Shown here: positions 28,308 to 37,099 of the stretch, in pieces
How the letters are laid out: each line of letters opens with the position of its first letter
Position numbering within the stretch: position 1 is the stretch's first letter
Source of the DNA: JAKAAZ01 sp963817855
Lineage (GTDB): Bacteria > Acidobacteriota > Terriglobia > Terriglobales > Acidobacteriaceae
DNA: 64,000 bases
Reading direction: 5' to 3'
NCBI GenBank assembly: GCA_963817855.1
Contig: CAWFQA010000001.1
Span: 1,426,001 to 1,490,000, forward strand
Translations under genes and position numbers: made by a program
The notes under the pieces: generated by a model
The model's database searches: none
Told to the model about the DNA's origin: nothing
The model's input: the letters and a program-made list of their open reading frames with translations, nothing else

Positions 28308-28422
28308 TGCCCCGAAAACGGGGCAAGAGCGCCTGCTCGTCGGCTAGACCGTGAGTTTTACAAGGGAAAAAATTCCGGTTTTTCCCGGGTAACCCCGGAG
28401 CCTATCTCTACGTCAACATAGG
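28308..28422. other. Cluster of four hairpins in a divergent intergenic region
   Basis: Within 115 bases: TGCCCCG-AAAA-CGGGGCA (28308-28325), GGGAAAAA-7-TTTTTCCC (28364-28386), CCGGG-TAAC-CCCGG (28385-28398) and CCTAT-12-ATAGG (28401-28422). The second and third overlap at C85-C86 and so exclude each other, as alternative RNA structures do. It lies between the pseudo-rhomboid (minus) and the LysW-like gene (plus, start 28613). It could be a leader element for the latter. Confidence 0.4.
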
Positions 28423-28612
28423 AAAGGTTTTCAACCGCAGTTCCTGCGCGACATTCCGGTATTCTTTATGGAGGCCCAGCGCGAGATAACCGAAAGATGT
28501 GGACGGAAGCGTTTCCACTTGACGTACGCAACGATTTCCTTAAACTAGCTTCGTTACACCTCCGCGGAAGTGTAATCATGTACCAACAATGAGCGACGCT
28601 GAAGGAGCGGTC

Positions 28613-28807
28613 ATGCAAGTTTGCCCTGAATGTGAAAACACCTTGACCTTCGCAGAAGATGAAGTCGAAGAAGGCGAAGTCGTTCTCTGCGAAGAATGCG
28701 GTGCAGAATACGAAGTCGTCAACACGGATCCGGTGGAATTGAGTAAAGTGGAAGAGTCTGGATACGATGAGAGTGCAATCGTCTTTCACGACGAGGAGGA
28801 AGAATAA
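28613..28807 (+). CDS. LysW-like zinc-ribbon protein
   Basis: 64 residues from ATG 28613 with AAGGAG 5 bases upstream; an in-frame ATG at 28589 lacks such a site. It reads MQVCPECENTLTFAEDEVEE, then VLCEECGAEYEVVNTDPVEL: two CxxC knuckles and the layout of LysW/ArgW amino-group carrier proteins. True LysW ends in EDWGE, whose last Glu carries the substrate; this one ends FHDEEEE, with a terminal Glu but a different tail. No lysX, lysZ or lysY is near. A simple regulatory zinc ribbon is the alternative. Confidence 0.7.
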   Translation: MQVCPECENTLTFAEDEVEEGEVVLCEECGAEYEVVNTDPVELSKVEESGYDESAIVFHDEEEE

Positions 28808-28822
28808 ACAGGTGCGGATTGA

Positions 28823-29215
28823 ATGAATAGAATGGACGCCGGGCTCCCCGGTAGAACACGCGTACTGACGGCTGCAGTTTGTCTTCTCTTGATCGCCTGC
28901 CTCGCACGAATTTCTGGCAACAAAAATCCGGTCGCCGCACAGAATACGCAGCGCTCTGTCCAGGGCCGAGTGGTGAACCAGCAGGATGCGCCGATTCGCA
29001 GCGCGATAGTGTATTTAAGTGACCAGCGCACCATGACGGTAGAAAGTTACATCACGCAGGAAGATGGGGCGTACCGGTTTGAGCAGCTCTCTCCCACCGA
29101 CGATTACAAACTTTGGGCGAGGGCAGATGGGAAAACCAGCAAGCCTAAGATTCTGAGTTCCTTCGATGACCGGAGCATCTTCCGCGTCATCATCCGGATT
29201 GACACCGGCAAGTAG
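28823..29215 (+). CDS. Exported carboxypeptidase-regulatory-like domain protein
   Basis: 130 residues, 15 bases after the LysW-like gene and probably in the same transcript. A signal segment (TAAVCLLLIACLARISG) is followed by VQGRVVNQQDAPIRSAIVYL and EDGAYRFEQLSPTDDYKLWA, the CarboxypepD_reg beta-sandwich pattern. Single-domain exported proteins of this kind are common in acidobacteria; function unknown. Confidence 0.8.
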   Translation: MNRMDAGLPGRTRVLTAAVCLLLIACLARISGNKNPVAAQNTQRSVQGRVVNQQDAPIRSAIVYLSDQRTMTVESYITQEDGAYRFEQLSPTDDYKLWARADGKTSKPKILSSFDDRSIFRVIIRIDTGK

Positions 29216-29249
29216 ATCCCCCTCACTCCACAATTTCTGCCACAATGAA

Positions 29250-29281
29250 AAAGCGCCGAATGCATTGCATTCAGCGCTTTC
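29250..29281. terminator. Bidirectional terminator between the CarboxypepD protein gene and rpsA
   Basis: AAAGCGC pairs with GCGCTTT, and GAATG with CATTC inside it, giving a nearly continuous stem flanked by A-runs on the left and T-runs on the right. The flanking genes are convergent, so it can serve both. Confidence 0.75.
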
Positions 29282-29304
29282 ATTTTCCTTTACGTTGCGT
29301 GCGA

Positions 29305-31344
29305 CTACTCTTCGCGCTCGCGCTTCTTCCAGTTGATCAGATCGCCCAGCGTCGTGGACGAGGAAGATTGCGAGGAAGAAGATTCGCGCGGACCGCCGGA
29401 ATTCGAATGCCCGTGTCCATGCTCCTTCGCATGTGGCGCTTTGTATTGCTCCACATCTGCCCGCGTTGCTTCACCGCCAACGGCGCGAAGGCTCAGGCCA
29501 ATCTTCTTCTCTTCCGCATTCATCTTGATGATCTTGAAGTCATGCTCCTGGCCGACATCGAGCTTGATAGGCGTCCCATGCATGTCGGTGGCTTCCGACA
29601 CGTGGCATAGGCCTTCGACTCCGTCCGCCAACTCCACGAACGCGCCGAACTGTGCCATACGGAGCACTTTGCCATGCACCACGTCGTTCACCTGATGCTG
29701 CGCAAAGAACGACTCCCAAACATCCGGCTGCAGCTGCTTGATGCCGAGGGACAGGCGGCGATGTTCCGCCTCAATCCCCAGCACAACAGCCTTGATCTTG
29801 TCGCCCTTCTTCACCACTTCAGACGGATGCTTGATGCGCTTGGTCCAGCTCATATTGCTGACGTGGACCAGGCCGTCGATTCCATCTTCAATTTCAATGA
29901 ACGCGCCAAACTCGGTAAGATTCCGCACGCGACCTTCAACAACGCTGCCGGTCGTGTAGCGTTCGGAAAGATGTTCCCACGGATTCTCGAGCAGCTGTTT
30001 CATGCCGAGAGAAATGCGCCGATCCGCCGGATTCACATTCAGAATGATGGTCTCAATCTCATCGCCCGGCTTCACCAGCTTGGTCGGATGCTTCATGCGC
30101 TTCGACCAGGTCATCTCGGAGACATGGACCAGGCCTTCAATCCCTTGTTCCAGTTCCACAAACGCGCCGTAGTCGGTCACGCTCAAGATACGTCCGCGGA
30201 CGCGCGCACCGATCGGATAGCGCTCGGCAACGTCGAGCCAGGGATCCGGTGTCAGCTGTTTGAATCCGAGCGAAATGCGCTGCTTCTCGCGATCGAATTT
30301 CAACACCTTCACCTGAATCTCATCGGCTACATTCACCAGGTCGCGAGGATGTGTCAAGCGTCCCCAGGACATGTCGGTGACGTGCAGCAATCCATCGATG
30401 CCGCCCAGATCGACGAAGGCGCCGTACTCGGTCAGGTTCTTCACCGTGCCGGTCAGGACCGTTCCTTCTTCCAGGTGGTCCAGCGTCAGCGACCGCTTCA
30501 GCGTGGCTTCGTTCTCCAGCAGTTCCTTGCGCGAAACCACCACATTGCCGCGCTTCTTGTTCAGCTTGATGACGCGAACATCAATGGTCTGGCCAATGTA
30601 CGATTCCAGATTGCGGACCGGCCGAATCTCGACCTGCGAACCCGGCAGGAATGCCTTGATGCCGATATCCACTGTCAGACCGCCCTTAACGCGGCTGACA
30701 ACGATGCCGCTGACGGGAGTCTTGTCGTTCGCAGCTTTCTCAATCGTGTCCCACACGCGGTGGCGCAGCGCCTTGTCGTAGCTCAGCAGGTAGCCGCCGG
30801 AGGGTTCTTCATGCTCAACGACCACTTCAATCGTCTGACCCGCCTGCAGTTTCGGCTGGCCGGTGTGGTCCAGCACCTGCTCAATCGGAATCAAGCCCTC
30901 GGATTTCAGACCCACGTCAACCACGACATGCTTGTCGGTCAGTTTGATCACGGTGCCAGTGACGACATTGCCGTCGACGGCCTGGGCGGCTTCCTGTGCC
31001 GCCTGTTCGTGCTCAAACGACTCCAGCAATGCGCCAAAGTCCATTTCTTCCTCATGGGAAGAGGCATCGTGTGCTTCCGCAGCCTGAGGTGCAGCCGCTT
31101 GCGGCTCCGCCATGGGCTGGGCTTCGACCGGCCGCTCACTTTGCGCTGCAGGGGCTTCGGCGTGGCTGGTGGGCTCAGATGTCTGGGAATTGGGCTCGGC
31201 TGGTTGGGTTTCTGCCGCGGCAGAAATGTGGTGGTTGTTTTCAGGCGCTTGGTTTTGCGTCTGGAGGGTTGTGACTTCGTTGGCTTCCAATGTAGTGTTC
31301 AGGGTTTTGCTCGCAGTGTGTTCGGGATTGAGGACGTCTACCAT
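29305..31344 (-). CDS. rpsA: 30S ribosomal protein S1
   Basis: 679 residues. Six S1 (OB-fold) repeats are visible from about residue 128, with repeated signatures GxVxxLTEYGAFVDLGGIDG, GLVHVSEMTW and RISLGMKQLLENPW. S1 brings mRNA to the 30S subunit. An unusual N-terminal extension of about 125 residues is rich in Gln, Glu, Ala and Pro (EANEVTTLQTQNQAPEN, EAPAAQSERPVEAQPM). The C-terminus is His/Ser-rich (KEHGHGHSNSGG, SSSSQSSSST). Upstream lies a sigma70-like promoter and a 340-base structured leader. Confidence 0.95.
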   Translation of the reverse strand: MVDVLNPEHTASKTLNTTLEANEVTTLQTQNQAPENNHHISAAAETQPAEPNSQTSEPTSHAEAPAAQSERPVEAQPMAEPQAAAPQAAEAHDASSHEEEMDFGALLESFEHEQAAQEAAQAVDGNVVTGTVIKLTDKHVVVDVGLKSEGLIPIEQVLDHTGQPKLQAGQTIEVVVEHEEPSGGYLLSYDKALRHRVWDTIEKAANDKTPVSGIVVSRVKGGLTVDIGIKAFLPGSQVEIRPVRNLESYIGQTIDVRVIKLNKKRGNVVVSRKELLENEATLKRSLTLDHLEEGTVLTGTVKNLTEYGAFVDLGGIDGLLHVTDMSWGRLTHPRDLVNVADEIQVKVLKFDREKQRISLGFKQLTPDPWLDVAERYPIGARVRGRILSVTDYGAFVELEQGIEGLVHVSEMTWSKRMKHPTKLVKPGDEIETIILNVNPADRRISLGMKQLLENPWEHLSERYTTGSVVEGRVRNLTEFGAFIEIEDGIDGLVHVSNMSWTKRIKHPSEVVKKGDKIKAVVLGIEAEHRRLSLGIKQLQPDVWESFFAQHQVNDVVHGKVLRMAQFGAFVELADGVEGLCHVSEATDMHGTPIKLDVGQEHDFKIIKMNAEEKKIGLSLRAVGGEATRADVEQYKAPHAKEHGHGHSNSGGPRESSSSQSSSSTTLGDLINWKKREREE

Positions 31345-31526
31345 AAGACTTAGGGGGCTCCGGACTCATACGGCGCGACCGGCGCGTCGTATCGGGTGAA
31401 CCTCGAGTTCCACAGGGAAACCGAAGATCGTCCCTTCAAGCCGGCTGCAGTCGCCGCGGCGACTGGCTGTCGAACTGCAATCTCAGCCGAACGTGAAATC
31501 TGGGGGCTTTTCTCTCTCGTCATTCG

Positions 31527-31607
31527 CTCGAAACGCTGTCGGCGGTGCCACCTGAAAGTCGGGAAACGACTCCCTGGGTGGTACCTGAAACACAGGCATG
31601 TTTCGAG
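31527..31607 (-). promoter_or_regulatory. Nested hairpin in the rpsA leader, candidate autoregulatory RNA
   Basis: CTCGAAAC (31527-31534) pairs with GTTTCGAG (31600-31607), CTGT (31536-31539) with ACAG (31592-31595), GGTGCCACC (31544-31552) with GGTGGTACC (31577-31585, one G-U), and AGTCG (31557-31561) with CGACT (31567-31571). These four stems are coaxially nested. On the rpsA strand the structure sits inside the presumed transcript, about 180-260 bases before the start codon. Other parts of the 31345-31934 gap show no gene. Confidence 0.55.
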
Positions 31608-31687
31608 ATTTTGAGCCGGGGAAGAAAAGGAACCCTGGATTGGGAAACGGAGCGCGTGAGTCCTAGGCCGCTTCGCTCCCAATTCAA

Positions 31688-31717
31688 ACTATATCAACCG
31701 GTGGAAAACAGTGTCAA
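31688..31717 (-). promoter_or_regulatory. Sigma70-type promoter of rpsA
   Basis: On the minus strand TTGACA (31717-31712) and TATAGT (31693-31688) are separated by 18 bases. Transcription would start near 31681, giving a leader of about 340 bases that includes the nested hairpin. Confidence 0.6.
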
Positions 31718-31934
31718 CGAGAACTGCACCGTATCCACCGATATCAAGAGAAAATCTGCGCCATTTGCGTGATTCGCGTCAAAGACGCGTCCACGAGCGT
31801 GTGTTTACACATATTACCAAGGGGCATCGCTTTCAGGAATTTCCATCCTCTGTCACCACATCATTCAAATCCTCTCTTCCCGGTTTCCGTGGTCACACTC
31901 ACCCCGAACAGCGGATAATGCGGTAGGAAAAGAA

Positions 31935-33002
31935 ATGCAGCGTCGCGAATCCGATTCGCGCCCACAATCATCGCATCCACGGGTGCTTTACATGCCGAGC
32001 AAAAATATTCAGGCGAAGGAAATACGTCTCGTCTCACGTCCGCAAGGAGAGCCGACACAGGGTAACTTTGCGATCACTACCGTTGAGTTGCCTGAGTTGC
32101 AGCCGGGAGAAGTCCTCGTCCGAAATTCTTTTTTCTCCATCGATCCCTACATGCGTGGCCGCATGAATGAGGGCAAGTCCTACATTATGCCGTTCGTTGT
32201 CGGTAAAACTCTGGATGGCGCCGCAGTTGGACAGGTGGTGCAGTCACGCGACGCCGCCTTCCTTCCCAGCACGTGGGTGTTGAGCTTCTGCGGCTGGCGC
32301 GATTACTACATCAGCCATGCATCGCAGCTGCGGAAGATCGATGCGACCGTGGCGCCCCCCTCTGCTTACCTGGGGGTATTGGGAGCCACTGGCCTTACGG
32401 CATGGGTCGGCCTCAATGACATTGCAAAAATCAAAGAGCGAGAAATTGTCTTTATCTCCGCAGCGGGCGGCGCTGTGGGCAGCGTTGCCTGCCAACTGGC
32501 GAGATTGCACGGCTGCCAGGTGATCGCCAGTGCGGGTTCGGCAGCCAAGATAGCGTTTCTAAAGAACCAGCTGAAGGTCGACTACGCCTTCAACTATCGC
32601 GAATCGGACCCGCTGCGGCAGTTGGAAGCCGCCGCGCCGGACGGTTGTCACGTGTACTTCGACAACACCGCTGGTCCGCAGTTGGAAGCGGCCCTGGCTT
32701 CTATGCGCAATCACGGCCGCATTGTGATGTGCGGCGCTATCGCTGGATATAACTCACCCTCGCCAGGCCCGAAAAATCTGCACCAGGTGATCATTCGCCG
32801 CTTGCGCATGCAGGGGTTGCTGGTCGCGGATCATCTTCACCGCATGCCCGCCTTCCTGGCGGAAATGATTCCGCTGCTGCGTGCCGGAAAGGTGCTGCAC
32901 CAGGAAACAGTGATCGATGGAATCGAAAACGCTCCGGGCGCTTTCATCTCCCAGCTCGTACCCGGAGATACACACATTGGCAAGCTTGTGATTCACGTCT
33001 GA
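31935..33002 (+). CDS. NADP-dependent oxidoreductase (MDR, CurA/prostaglandin-reductase type)
   Basis: 355 residues from ATG 31935 (AGGA 7 bases upstream); ATG 31992 gives the more usual start MPSKNIQAKEIRLVSRPQG. Family stretches: FFSIDPYMRGRMNEG, GVLGATGLTAWVGL, ISAAGGAVGSVACQLARL (Rossmann AxxGxxG), VDYAFNYR, VYFDNTAG and MCGAIAGYN. It belongs to the zinc-free medium-chain reductases that reduce double bonds of enones with NADPH. It overlaps the convergent DedA gene by 10 bases. Confidence 0.9.
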   Translation: MQRRESDSRPQSSHPRVLYMPSKNIQAKEIRLVSRPQGEPTQGNFAITTVELPELQPGEVLVRNSFFSIDPYMRGRMNEGKSYIMPFVVGKTLDGAAVGQVVQSRDAAFLPSTWVLSFCGWRDYYISHASQLRKIDATVAPPSAYLGVLGATGLTAWVGLNDIAKIKEREIVFISAAGGAVGSVACQLARLHGCQVIASAGSAAKIAFLKNQLKVDYAFNYRESDPLRQLEAAAPDGCHVYFDNTAGPQLEAALASMRNHGRIVMCGAIAGYNSPSPGPKNLHQVIIRRLRMQGLLVADHLHRMPAFLAEMIPLLRAGKVLHQETVIDGIENAPGAFISQLVPGDTHIGKLVIHV

Positions 33003-33634
33003 GTGCTTTGCTGCGTGTGCTTCTGTTCACGTTCTTGCCGAACCTGCTTCTTCTCACGCCGCCACAGAATGTATCCGATCGAAAAAACGCCGACGCCGAT
33101 GATCCACGAGGCCTTCTCAAAAAATCCCAGCAGCGTCTGAAACTCCTTCGCAAACATGTAGCCGCATATAGAGATGGCGCTTACCCATGTGATGGCCCCC
33201 AGCACGTTATAGAGGAGAAATTGTTTCCACTCCATCTCCAGTGCACCAGCTACCGGTCCCACAATTGTGCGCAATCCAAAAATATATCTCGCCCAGAATA
33301 CAGTGGCCGGACCATGGCGCCGGATCTGGTGCTGGGCCGTGAGAATGTCATCCTCCATGTTGAACTTCCGCTTCATCCAGCGCAGCATTCGCGGTCCCAT
33401 CCACCATCCCAGGGCGAAGCCGATATTGTCTCCAACCACGGCTGCAGCGATCCCGGCTGCAATCACCCATCCAATCTGCAATTGAGTAGTTTTATGCGCC
33501 AGAAAGCTGGCGAACATCAGCGTGGTCTCACCTGGGAGCGGCAGGCCCGCATTTTCCGCCAGCAGGCAACCCATCACCGCCCAATATCCCCAATGTACGA
33601 GCGCGTGCCGAATGGTGTGATAGAGCCAGGTCAT
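32993..33634 (-). CDS. DedA family membrane protein
   Basis: 213 residues with four to five hydrophobic segments. The N-terminal half has ENAGLPLPGETTLMFASFLA. The second re-entrant motif is FWARYIFGLRTIVGPVAGALEM, with the conserved Arg residues and GPxAG. The C-terminus is a charged tail (RREKKQVRQEREQKH). DedA proteins act in lipid-carrier or phospholipid flipping; the specific lipid is not known here. Confidence 0.88.
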   Translation of the reverse strand: MTWLYHTIRHALVHWGYWAVMGCLLAENAGLPLPGETTLMFASFLAHKTTQLQIGWVIAAGIAAAVVGDNIGFALGWWMGPRMLRWMKRKFNMEDDILTAQHQIRRHGPATVFWARYIFGLRTIVGPVAGALEMEWKQFLLYNVLGAITWVSAISICGYMFAKEFQTLLGFFEKASWIIGVGVFSIGYILWRREKKQVRQEREQKHTQQSTQT

Positions 33635-33845
33635 AAGGCTGCGCCAATAGCGGAGATGGATTCGGCCTGTCCCGGCGGGTCAGCGGCGATCACCGCGCAG
33701 CAGACCGTCATCTCTTCTTAAAGTTGGATGCAAAGCTCTTCTTCGTCCGGCCGTTTTTCCTGCATCGCATTTTCATGGAAGTTCACGCTGGCGTAACCAA
33801 CCCGCATTTCACTTCCGGTCGCCGCTCCCGTCTATACTTTCCGGT

Positions 33846-34418
33846 ATGGATATCTTGTGGACTCCCTGGCGCTATCGCTATGTCAGCACGGTGGACACGG
33901 CCACTCGGCAGGGCGTGCCATCGGAGCTGGCCGCGTGGCCCGGAGATACCGGATGTGTCTTCTGCAATCTGCTGGCGGCTTCCGCGCATGCGGCGGCCAA
34001 TGGCCTGTCATCCGCAGAGGCGGATCGTGCCGCCAACATCGTGGCGCGTGGCGAGCGCTGCTTTATCTGCCTGAACGCCTTTCCGTATAACTCCGGCCAC
34101 GTGATGATTCTGCCCTATGCTCACACCGCGGAACTGGGCAAGCTGGAACCTGCGGAAGCGCAGGAGATGATGGCAATGGCGCAGCAACTGGAGCGGACAT
34201 TAAGAAAAATCTATCGTCCCGAAGGCATCAATCTCGGCATGAACCTGGGAAAGGCCGCAGGCGCAGGGGTGATTGGCCACCTCCATATGCACATGCTGCC
34301 ACGCTGGTCCGGGGACACAAACTTTATGACGGTAATTGGCGAAACTCGCGTGCTGCCCGAGCCTCTGGAGATTACCTGGGACCGGCTGCACGCGGCGCTG
34401 CTGAAGGAACCGCGGTAG
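33846..34418 (+). CDS. HIT domain protein (Ap4A phosphorylase-like)
   Basis: 190 residues beginning MDILWTPWRYRYVS, typical of the bacterial HIT proteins related to Ap4A phosphorylase. CVFCNL and the histidine triad HLHMHMLPRW (GVIGHLHMHMLP) are present, as is FPYNSGHVMILPY. TATACT at 33832-33837 may be a -10 element, which would make a nearly leaderless message. Predicted nucleotide hydrolase or phosphorylase. Confidence 0.88.
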   Translation: MDILWTPWRYRYVSTVDTATRQGVPSELAAWPGDTGCVFCNLLAASAHAAANGLSSAEADRAANIVARGERCFICLNAFPYNSGHVMILPYAHTAELGKLEPAEAQEMMAMAQQLERTLRKIYRPEGINLGMNLGKAAGAGVIGHLHMHMLPRWSGDTNFMTVIGETRVLPEPLEITWDRLHAALLKEPR

Positions 34419-34427
34419 CTCGCCGCA

Positions 34428-35024
34428 TCACTGCGGTTGAGCGTCGGGCGCGGGGGCGGTCGTAGGAGATGGACTCGGCGGCTTCAACCCAGCGGGCGGG
34501 TTTTGGTCATCATCAGAATCGTGGCTGGCGCTGGCTTCGAAGCTTACGATTCGCCAAACCCCATCGTGCCGGTGATACACGCGCGTGTAGCGATAGTAAC
34601 CACTGAGGCTTCCTCCGTCATGTTCCCCGGTGACTTGCGCCTTCGATACCACAACGGCTGTGCTGCCATAAACGCGGATTTTACGATCCCAGGTATGGAT
34701 GCGGCTGAACTTTGTCCTGCCTTTTTTGAAGCTTTCGATGGTCTCAGCCTTGGTCGCCAGCGTGCCATCCCCGTAAATTCCCAGGTAATCCTCAGCAAGC
34801 ATGTTGGCCATCGTGGCCGTATTGCCGGTCAGCTCTGCCTGCTGCCACATCTCCTCCAGCTTCTCAATGATGTGGACAATCTGTCTGGGCTGCGGGTGAG
34901 GATGCGGTATGGACGTGGCATTCGCGGCCGGAAGCCACAGCAACAGCAGCAGAATTCCTGCACTGCCGCGTGCGATGCCCTTCGCTTCGGAAATTCGAAT
35001 CGTGGAATGACACTGCGCTCGCAT
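34428..35024 (-). CDS. Exported NTF2-like (DUF4440-type) protein
   Basis: 198 residues. A signal peptide around 17-37 (ARGSAGILLLLLWLPAANA) precedes an NTF2-like alpha+beta domain: HIIEKLEEMWQQAELTGN, LAEDYLGIYGDGTLATKAE, IRVYGSTAVVVSKAQVTG, YTRVYHRHDGVWRIVSF. A Pro-rich tail ends the protein. Family members bind small ligands; no function can be assigned. Confidence 0.78.
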   Translation of the reverse strand: MRAQCHSTIRISEAKGIARGSAGILLLLLWLPAANATSIPHPHPQPRQIVHIIEKLEEMWQQAELTGNTATMANMLAEDYLGIYGDGTLATKAETIESFKKGRTKFSRIHTWDRKIRVYGSTAVVVSKAQVTGEHDGGSLSGYYRYTRVYHRHDGVWRIVSFEASASHDSDDDQNPPAGLKPPSPSPTTAPAPDAQPQ

Positions 35025-35115
35025 GGTTGTATCGGGATGTTAGTTCGAGCCTTCGCCGGAGTCAAAGGATAAATCGTAAAATTTCACCGATGTCCCCAGT
35101 CACTTACTATTCAAT

Positions 35116-35403
35116 TTACGCTAGCGCGTTTAAATCCTCGACGCTTCGTTCCTTCATCCACTGAAAAAGTCCGCCGATGGCATATTTGTGAAAGTGCGCC
35201 GTGGCCCGATGGGCTTCCAGCGCCGCCTCGTCCCGGTATTGCTCATAAATCATCACCAGGCTGGAGTCACCGGTCAGCTCGTGTGGAATAAAACTGATGC
35301 ATCCGGGTTCCTGGCGAGAAGCCGCTGCCAGCTGTTGCACGGCTTCCAGAACCTGCTTGCGGTCTTCCGGGGCAAATCGCATGCGCACGATAAATGAAAT
35401 CAT
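35116..35403 (-). CDS. Antibiotic biosynthesis monooxygenase (ABM) family, quinol monooxygenase-like
   Basis: 95 residues from ATG 35403, preceded by GAGGAG at 8 bases; the frame extends to 35511 without family sequence. MISFIVRMRFAPEDRKQVLE, EPGCISFIPHE and YEQYRDEAALEAHRATAHF are typical of the YgiN/ABM dimeric ferredoxin-like fold. These enzymes oxidise quinols or aromatic metabolites without a cofactor. Confidence 0.85.
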   Translation of the reverse strand: MISFIVRMRFAPEDRKQVLEAVQQLAAASRQEPGCISFIPHELTGDSSLVMIYEQYRDEAALEAHRATAHFHKYAIGGLFQWMKERSVEDLNALA

Positions 35404-35538
35404 TCCAGCTTCTCCTCGGGATAAGCTTCCCGTCTGTCGCGTTAGGTGGGGGATCGCGTCGCAGGCGAACTGGCGACAAGGTCTCTGCAGATTTGCAATC
35501 TCACAAAGCAAAAGTGCAATCTCTTTTGCGAGGGTCGA

Positions 35539-36864
35539 TCACTTTGGGCTCGCGGACATTCGTTCGAGCGTAGCCGCGAACTCCGGCAGCACAATCGTCT
35601 GGTCGCGGTCGGGTCCGGTCGAAATCATTCCGATCTTCGCGCCGGATTCAGCTTCCAGAAACTGCAAGTATTCTTTTGCCGCGGAGGGCAGGGCCTCGAA
35701 GCTCCGAACATCCTCGGTCGCCCCGTCCCAACCCTTCATCGTGGTCAATATCGGCTCAATTGCTTCCAAGCCTCGCACATCCGCCGGAATCGTATCGGTA
35801 ATCTTTCCGTGAATTCTGTAGCCTGTGCACACCGGGATTTCCTTCAGCGTATCCAGCACGTCCAGCTTGGTCACCACCAGCCATTCAGTACCGTTGATCT
35901 GGGTGGAATAACGCAGCAGCGGCAGATCGAGCCAGCCGCACCGCCGAGGCCGTCCCGTCACCGCGCCGTATTCCTGGCCGCGGGCGCGAATCAACTCGCC
36001 CTGGGCATCGTGAATCTCTGTCGGGAACGGTCCTTCTCCCACGCGCGTTACGTATGCCTTGGTCACGCCAATCACAGTGCCAATCTTCGTCGGCCCCACG
36101 CCCGTTCCCGTGGCAGCTCCGCCAGCTGTCGCTGAGGAGGAAGTCACGAACGGATACGTTCCGTGATCGATGTCGAGCAGCGTCCCTTGCGCTCCCTCGA
36201 ACATGATGCTGTCGCCTGCCCTTAGCGCGTCGTTCAACATGCGGGAGGTATCGGCCACAAACGGCGCCATGGCTTCTGCGACCCGGGCATATTCCTCGTA
36301 CATTTTGTCGGGGTCGATCGGCTCACTGCCGAACAATGCCTGTGCGATCGTATTCTTCTCGTGACACGCGTTCTTGATGTGCGTGCGCAGCAGTTGTGTG
36401 TTTAGCAGGTCAACCACCCGCAGACCGCCGCGCTTCATTTTGTCTTCGTACGCCGGGCCAATGCCGCGGCTGGTGGTGCCAATCTTCATTCGACCCGGAG
36501 CATTTTCCGCGGCCAGCTCAATCATGCGATGGTAGGGCAGAATCACGTGCGCTCGATCGGAGACAAATAACTGCCCCGCCACATCCACGCCCAGTTCCTT
36601 CAGGTGAGCCACTTCCTTCAGAAATGCCATCGGATCCAGGACAACGCCATTGCCGATGACGGCGCGGCAATCCGGCCGCAGCACTCCGCACGGCACCAGC
36701 TGCAAGATGAACTTCTTGCCGTCAATAATGACGGTGTGTCCGGCGTTGTGGCCGCCGGCATAGCGCGCCACCACGGAAAATCGTCCGGATAGGACGTCGA
36801 CAATCTTGCCTTTGCCTTCGTCACCCCACTGGGCGCCCAAAACCACTGCAGTCTTCGCTTGCAT
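35539..36864 (-). CDS. purA: Adenylosuccinate synthetase
   Basis: 441 residues from ATG 36864 (MQAKTAVVLGAQWGDEGKGK); an open extension to 36915 lacks family sequence. GDEGKGK at 14-20 is the GTP loop; GHNAGHTVIIDGKK, GTTSRGIGPAYEDK, FEGAQGTLLDIDHGTYPFV and VTRVGEGPFPTE are signatures. It makes adenylosuccinate from IMP and aspartate, the first step from IMP to AMP. Confidence 0.97.
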   Translation of the reverse strand: MQAKTAVVLGAQWGDEGKGKIVDVLSGRFSVVARYAGGHNAGHTVIIDGKKFILQLVPCGVLRPDCRAVIGNGVVLDPMAFLKEVAHLKELGVDVAGQLFVSDRAHVILPYHRMIELAAENAPGRMKIGTTSRGIGPAYEDKMKRGGLRVVDLLNTQLLRTHIKNACHEKNTIAQALFGSEPIDPDKMYEEYARVAEAMAPFVADTSRMLNDALRAGDSIMFEGAQGTLLDIDHGTYPFVTSSSATAGGAATGTGVGPTKIGTVIGVTKAYVTRVGEGPFPTEIHDAQGELIRARGQEYGAVTGRPRRCGWLDLPLLRYSTQINGTEWLVVTKLDVLDTLKEIPVCTGYRIHGKITDTIPADVRGLEAIEPILTTMKGWDGATEDVRSFEALPSAAKEYLQFLEAESGAKIGMISTGPDRDQTIVLPEFAATLERMSASPK

Positions 36865-37099
36865 TTCGACTCTTTTCCGCTCGTTTCCCGGGCCCGGACA
36901 CGCAGAGGCTTCCATAGTTCAGAAGGCGGCTCCAATTGCGTCTGGCCACGATTGGTATGGCAACAATGTTGTGCAGGAGGGTTGCTGGCGATTCGCCAAC
37001 GCTTCATGTACTCAACAAGAATCCTATACTACGAGGAGACACGATCAAAGCAGAAAGCGGACACGTTCCAAACCTCTGTGCGGAAGAAGAAGCGTATCG

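Noticed and set aside
29674..31353. 559-codon open frame on the plus strand
   Set aside because: It is antisense to rpsA, whose six S1 domains are unmistakable; the long frame is a by-product of GC-rich codon usage.
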